DNA from: Chloroflexota bacterium
Lineage (GTDB): Bacteria; Chloroflexota; Dehalococcoidia; SM23-28-2; RBG-16-64-32
Direction of reading: 5' to 3'
NCBI GenBank assembly: GCA_005880055.1
Contig: VBJS01000124.1
Coordinates: forward strand, 1-5,757
Length of the DNA: 5,757 bases
The notes below the pieces were generated by a model. The model did no database searches. It had not been told where the DNA came from and was given only the letters and a program-made list of their open reading frames with translations. The translations under genes and the position numbers were made by a program. Below, piece after piece: positions 1 through 3,754 of this stretch; position 1 is the stretch's first letter, and each line of letters begins with the position of its first letter.

Positions 1-159
1 TCCGGCGTCATCGGACAGGACTGCTTCGCCGAAGGGCGCATCCTCAAGCGCGGTAAAGAGCTGATCTACACGGACGTGCGGGTAACCAACGCCGAAGGCA
101 AGCTCTGCGCGCAGGGCACCGTCGTCTACCGCATCATCGAGAGGGTGGCTGGGGAATGA
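1..159 (+). CDS. PaaI-like hot-dog fold thioesterase, C-terminal part (5' end outside window)
   Basis: Only the last 52 residues are present; the frame is open from base 1 to the TGA at 157-159. The pattern EGRILKRGKELIYTDVRV, then N-A-E-G-K-L-C-A-Q-G-T-V-V-Y, is what the last beta-strands of PaaI/YbgC-type acyl-CoA thioesterases look like: a basic R-G-K turn, a long strand, an 'aEGkL' turn, then a final strand starting A-x-G. Family members hydrolyse acyl-CoA thioesters in the cytoplasm, often aromatic or short-chain ones. The catalytic part of the domain is upstream of the window, so the substrate cannot be judged. The stop overlaps the next start as ATGA, so the two genes are probably translationally coupled. 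Confidence is high for the fold and low for the exact reaction. Confidence 0.72.
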   Translation, partial: SGVIGQDCFAEGRILKRGKELIYTDVRVTNAEGKLCAQGTVVYRIIERVAGE

Positions 160-728
160 GCGTCGTCCCGCTCATCGAGGAGCCGGACAGCGATGAACTC
201 CGCGAGCTATACGAACGGCTTCAGCAGGCGAGCGGCGGCCTGGGCGTGCTCAACATCTTCAAGGCCATGGCCCACAACCCACCGCTTTTGCGCGCCTGGC
301 TACGCATGGCCACGCCCCTTCTGACCGGCGGCCTAACCCTCTCGCCCCGCCTGCGCGAGATCGCCATCCTCCGCGTCGCCCAGCTCGCCGGCAGCGAGTA
401 CGAGTTCGCGCACCACATCCGCATCGCCCGAGGCGCCGGCCTCACCCTGGAGGAGATCGCCCGCCTCCAGGACTACGACGAAAGCGAGCTCTTTTCCGAG
501 TTGGACCGCGCCGTCATCGCCTATACCGACGCTGCCGCCCAGTTGCGCCCCGACGCGCCGGAGCTCGCCCGCGCCCTCAAGCGCTGGCTCAGCGACCGAG
601 AGCTGGTGGAGCTAAGCTTCTGTATCGGCCACTGGGGCATGCTCGCACGCGTCCTCGTCCCCCTCCAGGTAGGGGTGGACGAGGCGATAATCGCCGAACT
701 ACCCACCGAATGGCGCGAGTGGCTCTGA
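156..728 (+). CDS. Carboxymuconolactone decarboxylase (CMD)/AhpD-fold protein without CxxC
   Basis: The protein has 190 residues. The CMD core is clear: residues 63-79 (SPRLREIAILRVAQLAG) form the usual helix 'l-x-x-R-e-i-a-i-L-r-v-a', followed by E-Y-E-F-A-H-H (81-87) and A-R-G-A-G-L-T-L-E-E-I. This corresponds to the family's E-x-x-x-H-x-x-x-A-x-x-x-G motif. A C-terminal helix with ELVELSFCIGHWGMLARVLV matches the second conserved helix. AhpD-type peroxidase partners carry a CxxC pair before the histidine; here that place reads S-E-Y-E-F-A-H, so thiol redox chemistry of the AhpD type is unlikely. The protein is closer to the gamma-carboxymuconolactone decarboxylase-like group of unknown substrate. 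The ATG overlaps the upstream thioesterase stop by 4 bases, which supports this start and an operon; the pair might serve aromatic or acyl-CoA metabolism, but that is inference. The stop is followed at once by the perfect palindrome GGGCGCGCGCCC (730-741). Confidence 0.88.
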   Translation: MSVVPLIEEPDSDELRELYERLQQASGGLGVLNIFKAMAHNPPLLRAWLRMATPLLTGGLTLSPRLREIAILRVAQLAGSEYEFAHHIRIARGAGLTLEEIARLQDYDESELFSELDRAVIAYTDAAAQLRPDAPELARALKRWLSDRELVELSFCIGHWGMLARVLVPLQVGVDEAIIAELPTEWREWL

Positions 729-753
729 CGGGCGCGCGCCCCTTCCACTTCGC

Positions 754-781
754 GTAGGGGCGACAGGCCCGTCGGCCATAC
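754..781. repeat. Degraded intergenic palindrome (GTAGGGGCGAC type)
   Basis: GTAGGGGCGAC (754-764) faces GTCGGCCATAC (771-781) across a 6-base loop, with 9 of 11 positions pairing. The sequence resembles the short mobile palindromes beginning GTAGGGGCGA that I recall from intergenic regions of Chloroflexota and other environmental genomes. That recollection is unverified, and one degraded copy cannot prove membership. Confidence 0.4.
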
Positions 782-798
782 GGCTCGTCGTCTCCCAT

Positions 799-846
799 GT
801 CATTCCGACAGGAGTCCTTCCGGGAAGGACGGAGTGGAGGAATCTC
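799..846. repeat. Second intergenic palindromic repeat with a perfect hairpin
   Basis: The segment starts GTCATTCCGACAGGA and ends GGAGGAATCTCG, the arrangement of a widespread intergenic repeat type (GTCATTCCGA...GAGGAATCTC) as I remember it. In its middle, GTCCTTC (814-820) and GAAGGAC (824-830) form a perfect 7-bp stem with a 3-base loop. Outer bases CATTCC and GGAAT also face each other. It could end transcription from the CMD gene, but no T-run follows, so I read it as a repeat first. Confidence 0.45.
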
Positions 847-871
847 GGTGCACAGGAACCCCGACGGTCCC

Positions 872-899
872 TTGACTCCGGCTCGTGCGAGATCATTAT
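872..899 (+). promoter_or_regulatory. Candidate sigma70-like promoter for the nitroreductase-family gene
   Basis: TTGACT (872-877, five of six consensus bases) is followed after 16 bases by CATTAT (894-899, four of six). A start of transcription near 906 would leave a leader of about 32 bases with the AAGGAGGT ribosome site at 925-932. Position and spacing fit the gene at 938. Box matches are moderate, so this is a suggestion only. Confidence 0.4.
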
Positions 900-937
900 T
901 TGCACCCTGCTACCATGGAGATGCAAGGAGGTAACCC

Positions 938-1369
938 ATGGTCAGCAATTTCAACCAGAGGATCATCGACGAGTTCCGCGGCAACGCCGGCAAGGTCGGC
1001 CCGCCCTTCGAGGGCGCCCCCATCGTGCTGCTCACCTCAAAGGGCGCGAAGAGCGGCCGGCCCCACACCACGCCCCTCGTGTATATGCACGACGAGGAGA
1101 ACAGAGACCGCATCTACGTCTTCGCCTCCATGGGCGGCGCACCCAAGAACCCCGCCTGGTACCACAACCTCCGCGCCAACCCGGAAGCCACCGCCGAGGT
1201 TGGCACCGACAGGTACCCCGTCCGCGCCACCATCACCTCCGGCGAAGAGCGAGACCGCCTCTTCGAAAAACAGGCCTCCCGCTTCCCCCAGTTCGGCCAG
1301 TACCAGCAGAACACGAAGCGCACCATCCCCGTCGTCGCCCTCGAACGCACCGAGGCGGGCGCCGGTTGA
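938..1369 (+). CDS. Deazaflavin (F420)-dependent nitroreductase-family protein
   Basis: The protein has 143 residues, typical for the family. Landmarks in order: an N-terminal amphipathic helix (NFNQRIIDEFRGNAG, 4-18); a strand and turn G-A-P-I-V-L-L-T-S-K-G-A-K-S-G-R-P (26-42) with the family's L-T-x-x-G-x-K-S-G motif; T-T-P-L-V-Y (44-49); A-S-M-G-G-A-P-K-N-P-A-W-Y-H-N-L (63-78), the hallmark stretch contacting the cofactor; then N-P-E-A-T-A-E-V-G, and a C-terminal F-x-x-Y-Q-x-x-T-x-R-x-I-P-V-V-A-L-E. Relatives such as mycobacterial Ddn use F420H2 to reduce quinones or nitro compounds; the substrate here is unknown. The presence of this family suggests, without proving, an F420-using host. 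The start is well supported by AAGGAGGT at 925-932, five bases before ATG. It appears to be a single-gene unit. Confidence 0.9.
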   Translation: MVSNFNQRIIDEFRGNAGKVGPPFEGAPIVLLTSKGAKSGRPHTTPLVYMHDEENRDRIYVFASMGGAPKNPAWYHNLRANPEATAEVGTDRYPVRATITSGEERDRLFEKQASRFPQFGQYQQNTKRTIPVVALERTEAGAG

Positions 1370-1422
1370 AGATGAAAACGCTACTCCCGTTGCCGATTCG
1401 CCATCCCCCACCGCCAAGAAGC

Positions 1423-1501
1423 ATCCGTTGATTCGTTCAGCCTGTCCTGAGTGCGTGGCGTTGGGTTGGGCGGACACGAAGGGCCGGAGGCAATCCGTTG
1501 A
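1423..1501. repeat. Segment bracketed by a 9-base direct repeat (ATCCGTTGA)
   Basis: ATCCGTTGA occurs at 1423-1431 and again at 1493-1501. The 61 bases between contain TTCGT (1432-1436) facing ACGAA (1476-1480) and TGTCC (1443-1447) facing GGACA (1472-1476), so the insert can fold back on itself. The left part, TTCGTTCAGCCTGTCCTGAG, resembles a common intergenic repeat from environmental genomes (from memory, unverified). A small non-autonomous element with a target duplication would look like this; chance is not excluded. Confidence 0.35.
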
Positions 1502-1567
1502 CAGATTGGCCACCGCCCACGCCACCGAGTCGTGCCGAGCAACCGGCAGTCGGCAAACGCATCCCTA

Positions 1568-1602
1568 CCACCTAACACCTAACACCTCACACCTGTAACC
1601 TA
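1568..1602. repeat. Five-copy heptamer tandem array ahead of lepA
   Basis: Read in steps of seven from 1568: CCACCTA, ACACCTA, ACACCTC, ACACCTG, TAACCTA. The core A-C-C-T recurs with exact 7-base spacing. The array ends six bases before the lepA GTG and occupies the place where a ribosome site should be; no purine-rich Shine-Dalgarno sequence is present. Heptameric tandem repeats (STRR sequences) are known from cyanobacteria. The intragenic insertion at 1837 is also heptamer-based, with a different unit. Confidence 0.75.
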
Positions 1603-1608
1603 AACCGC

Positions 1609-1944
1609 GTGGACCAAGACCGCATAAGAAATTTCTGCATCATCGCCCACATCGACCACGGCAAGTCCACACTCGCCGACCGCCTCCTCGAGATCACAGG
1701 CACGATCGAGCGCCGCCAGATGTCCGCCCTGGGCGGCGAGCAGGTCCTCGACACCATGGACCTCGAACGCGAGCGCGGCATCACCATTAAGGCCACCGCT
1801 GTGCGGATGGAGTGGACGCCACGGGCGGAATTGCCAGTTGAAAGTGGAAAGCTGAAAGAACAGGGTCGGGGGGCGGAGCTTTCAACCTTCTCCGTACGAG
1901 CTCAACCTCATCGATACTCCCGGTCACGTCGACTTCACCTATGA
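1609..1944 (+). CDS. lepA: Elongation factor 4 (LepA), N-terminal piece, frame lost after about codon 76
   Basis: LepA is a ribosome-bound GTPase that acts on elongating or initiating ribosomes (proposed back-translocase). This piece begins VDQDRIRNFCIIAHIDHGKS, the standard LepA opening, with the P-loop A-H-I-D-H-G-K-S-T at residues 13-21 (G1). It continues through Q-V-L-D-T-M-D-L-E-R-E-R-G-I-T-I-K-A (switch I, G2 threonine in R-G-I-T). Homology stops after V-R-M-E-W-T-P-R, near base 1824. The remaining residues up to the TGA at 1942-1944 come from an inserted repeat and then from out-of-frame lepA. The genuine continuation (Y-E-L-N-L-I-D-T-P-G-H) begins at 1895 in the +1 frame. The start is GTG at 1609 without a Shine-Dalgarno sequence, chosen because it matches the family N-terminus. 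Taken alone, this piece lacks G3-G5 and could not be an active GTPase. Confidence 0.9.
   Translation: MDQDRIRNFCIIAHIDHGKSTLADRLLEITGTIERRQMSALGGEQVLDTMDLERERGITIKATAVRMEWTPRAELPVESGKLKEQGRGAELSTFSVRAQPHRYSRSRRLHL
1837..1886. repeat. Heptamer/inverted-repeat insertion inside lepA, causes the frameshift
   Basis: GTTGAAAG (1837-1844) and CTTTCAAC (1879-1886) are perfect inverted ends. The left side is three heptamers in a row: GTTGAAA, GTGGAAA, GCTGAAA (1837-1857). GGGCGGA occurs at 1823-1829 and 1871-1877. The distance from the V of K-A-T-A-V (1801) to the Y of Y-E-L-N-L (1895) is 94 bases, while E. coli LepA as I remember it needs 36, so about 58 extra bases are present, which is 3n+1. The insert holds a run of six G (1868-1873), and the downstream frame has a TGA at 1853-1855, so any frame change must occur between 1856 and 1944. 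Confidence 0.8.
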
Positions 1945-3598
1945 GGTCTCCCGCGCCCTCGCCGCCTGCCAGGGCGCCGTCCTCGTCGTCGACGCCAGCC
2001 AGGGCATCGAGGCTCAGACGCTAGCCAACGTCTACCTCGCTCTCGAGCTGGACCTGGCGCTCATCCCAGTCGTCAACAAGATTGACCTCGCCTCCGCCGA
2101 GCCGGAGCGTGTCGCCCAGGAGCTGGTCGATGTCATCGGTTTCAAGCGCGAGGAGATGCTCTTCGTCTCGGCTAAAGAAGGCACCGGCGTCGAGGAGCTC
2201 CTGCAGGCCGTCGTCGACCGCGTCCCGCCGCCCTCCGGCCAGCCGGACGCCCCGCTCCGGGCAATGATCTTCGATTCCAAGTACGACTCCTATAAGGGCG
2301 TCGTCGCCTATCTAGGCGTCGTCGACGGTCACCTCAGCCCGAGTCAGCGTCTGCGCCTCATGGCGAACGGGCGGGTGCTGGAGCCGCTGGAGACCGGCGT
2401 CTTCCGCCCCGGCCTCACCCCGAACGAGGGCCTCTCCGCCGGCGAGGTGGGTTATGTGGCCACCGGCCTCAAGACGGTGCGCGACTGCCGCGTCGGCGAC
2501 ACGATCACGGACCACGACCGCCCGGCCCCATCGCCGCTCCCCGGGTACCGGCCCGCCAAGCCCATGGTCTTCGCCGGCCTCTACCCCGCCCAGGCAGAGG
2601 AGTACGAAGAGCTGCGCGACGCGCTCGAGAAGCTGCAACTGAACGACGCCGCCCTCCAGTACCAGCCGGAGTCCTCCGTGGCCCTGGGCCCCGGCTTCCG
2701 GGCGGGTTTCCTCGGCCTCCTCCACATGGACATCGTCCAGGAGCGCCTCGAACGCGAGTACGACGTCGACCTGCTCGCCACCTCGCCCTCGGTTGAGTAC
2801 CGTGTGCAGCTCACGGATGGCACGGAGGTGACGGTTGACTCGCCGGCGGAACTGCCCGAGCCCACGCGCATCGCCGAGGTGCTGGAACCGTGGATGAGGG
2901 TCTCCATCGTCGCCCCGGAGCGCTACATTGGCACCATCATGGAGCTGGTCACCGGACGCCGGGGCGAGTACGAGAAGATGGAGTACCTGGAGCACCGCCG
3001 TTCTCCGCAGGCCGCGCCGGTCGGGCAGCCGGAGCGCCCAGCGGGAGACCGCGCCGCCATCCCCGGCGGTGATTCGGCAGGCGCGGGCGCCGCAAGAAAA
3101 TCGGCCAGCGGCGAAGGCCGCGTGCTCCTGGAATACCAGATGCCCCTCGCCGAAATGCTGGTCGACTTCTACGATCAGCTGAAGAGCCGCAGCCAGGGCT
3201 ACGCATCCATGGACTACGCGTTCAGCCACTACTCCCCCGAACCGCTCGTGAAGGTCGATATCCTTGTTAACGGCGTGCCCGTCGACGCCCTCAGCGTGCT
3301 CGTCCATCGCGACCGCGCCACTCAGCAGGGCCGCGCCCTCGTCGAGAAACTGCGCTCACTCATTCCGCGCCAGCTGTTCGAGGTGCCGATCCAGGCGGCG
3401 ATCGGCGGGCGCATCGTTGCCCGCGAGACGGTGCGGGCGCTGCGCAAGAACGTCCTCGCCAAATGCTACGGCGGCGATGTGACGCGCAAGCGGAAGCTGC
3501 TGGAGAAGCAGAAGGCCGGCAAGAAGCGGATGAAGCGCGTCGGGAATGTCGAAATCCCGCAGGAGGCGTTCATGAGCCTCTTGCGCATCGGCAAATGA
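1856..3598 (+). CDS. lepA: Elongation factor 4 (LepA), main body from G3 to C-terminus
   Basis: This frame opens at 1856; recognisable LepA starts at 1895 with Y-E-L-N-L-I-D-T-P-G-H-V-D-F (G3 DTPGH at 1913-1927). NKID (G4) is at 2075-2086 and S-A-K (G5) at 2168-2176. Domain II follows from A-P-L-R-A-M-I-F-D-S (about 2249). The signature G-F-R-A-G-F-L-G-L-L-H-M-D-I-V-Q (about 2693-2742) comes next, then E-L-V-T-G-R-R-G-E-Y, then the LepA-specific C-terminus V-L-A-K-C-Y-G-G-D-V-T-R-K-R-K-L-L and G-N-V-E-I-P-Q-E-A-F. No ATG, GTG or TTG occurs in frame before the ATG at 2156, which lies after G4 and has no spaced ribosome site. An independent product would therefore lack most of the GTPase domain. 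A second insertion lies at 2993-3112. With both inserts removed, the whole gene is 603 codons plus stop. The body shows no stops or further shifts, which suggests that the damage is recent, that it is bypassed, or that the assembly is wrong by one base. Confidence 0.92.
   Translation, partial: KNRVGGRSFQPSPYELNLIDTPGHVDFTYEVSRALAACQGAVLVVDASQGIEAQTLANVYLALELDLALIPVVNKIDLASAEPERVAQELVDVIGFKREEMLFVSAKEGTGVEELLQAVVDRVPPPSGQPDAPLRAMIFDSKYDSYKGVVAYLGVVDGHLSPSQRLRLMANGRVLEPLETGVFRPGLTPNEGLSAGEVGYVATGLKTVRDCRVGDTITDHDRPAPSPLPGYRPAKPMVFAGLYPAQAEEYEELRDALEKLQLNDAALQYQPESSVALGPGFRAGFLGLLHMDIVQERLEREYDVDLLATSPSVEYRVQLTDGTEVTVDSPAELPEPTRIAEVLEPWMRVSIVAPERYIGTIMELVTGRRGEYEKMEYLEHRRSPQAAPVGQPERPAGDRAAIPGGDSAGAGAARKSASGEGRVLLEYQMPLAEMLVDFYDQLKSRSQGYASMDYAFSHYSPEPLVKVDILVNGVPVDALSVLVHRDRATQQGRALVEKLRSLIPRQLFEVPIQAAIGGRIVARETVRALRKNVLAKCYGGDVTRKRKLLEKQKAGKKRMKRVGNVEIPQEAFMSLLRIGK
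2993..3112. repeat. In-frame palindromic insertion (about 40 codons) in lepA domain V region
   Basis: In LepA proteins, the strand E-Y-L-E is followed after two or three residues by R-V-L-L-E-Y. Here 43 residues separate L (2987-2989) from R (3119-3121), an excess of about 40 residues or 120 bases. The added peptide is rich in Ala, Pro, Gly and Arg and resembles no LepA part I know. Its DNA starts with CACCGCCG (2993-3000), which is matched by CGGCGGTG (3064-3071), a perfect 8-base inverted repeat. The exact right boundary is uncertain (3072-3118). Confidence 0.7.
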
Positions 3599-3672
3599 TC
3601 GGGGCCCATTGGACCGCAAATCGGGTGAACAGGAAGAAATTCACTAACTCAAGAGAGTATATTGCGTTTAAT

Positions 3673-3700
3673 AGCAAAAGGCGCCGGAGGCGCCGTTGCT
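3673..3700. terminator. Strong hairpin behind lepA, possible terminator
   Basis: GGCGCC (3680-3685), a GGA loop, then GGCGCC (3689-3694) form a perfect 6-bp GC stem. AGCAA (3673-3677) and TTGCT (3696-3700) extend it by five pairs across a small AA/G internal loop. What follows is TATACTTA, not a T-run, so intrinsic termination would be weak. It lies 75 bases after the lepA stop, inside an otherwise AT-rich stretch (about 3630-3710). That stretch probably also holds the promoter of the next gene: TATATT (3658-3663), TTTAAT (3667-3672) and TATACT (3701-3706) are all possible -10 boxes, but none has a good -35 partner. Confidence 0.5.
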
Positions 3701-3709
3701 TATACTTAT

Positions 3710-3734
3710 GAGACAGACCCGGAGTAGTTGTCTC
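3710..3734 (+). promoter_or_regulatory. Inverted repeat GAGACA/TGTCTC in the leader of the dockerin-like gene
   Basis: GAGACA (3710-3715) and TGTCTC (3729-3734) are perfectly complementary across 13 bases and lie just before the ribosome site at 3744. It could be an operator or a small leader hairpin. Six-base arms are short, so chance is possible. Confidence 0.25.
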
Positions 3735-3743
3735 TCACCTGGC

Positions 3744-3749
3744 AGGAGG
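3744..3749 (+). promoter_or_regulatory. Ribosome binding site AGGAGG fixing the start at 3755
   Basis: AGGAGG lies five bases before the ATG at 3755. This favours that start over an in-frame TTG at 3728, which would add nine polar residues in front of the signal peptide and has no ribosome site. Confidence 0.75.
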
Positions 3750-3754
3750 CCCGC

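Noticed and set aside
1498..1503. Perfect TTGACA as a -35 box for lepA
   Set aside because: The place of the -10 box 16-18 bases downstream reads GCCACC-type sequence with no A/T core. The GTTGA belongs to the 9-base direct repeat.
1037..1525. Open frame of 162 codons on the - strand across the nitroreductase-family gene
   Set aside because: Antisense shadow of the real gene, with Gly/Ala/Val-rich low-complexity content and no ribosome site noted.
885..1598. Open frame of 237 codons on the + strand overlapping the nitroreductase-family gene
   Set aside because: Its product is Ser/Pro/Thr/Arg-rich low-complexity sequence typical of a shifted high-GC frame. The overlapping 938-1369 frame has clear family motifs and a strong ribosome site.
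1568..1602. CRISPR array
   Set aside because: The units are 7 bases with no spacers and no cas genes are present; it is a simple tandem repeat.
2312..3307. Long open frame of 331 codons on the - strand inside lepA
   Set aside because: It is antisense to unmistakable LepA coding sequence, has no recognisable domain, and its length is explained by high GC, which removes stops from the opposite strand.
3728..3754. Upstream in-frame TTG as start of the dockerin-like gene
   Set aside because: No ribosome site precedes it, and it would place nine polar residues before the signal peptide. The ATG at 3755 has AGGAGG at five bases.
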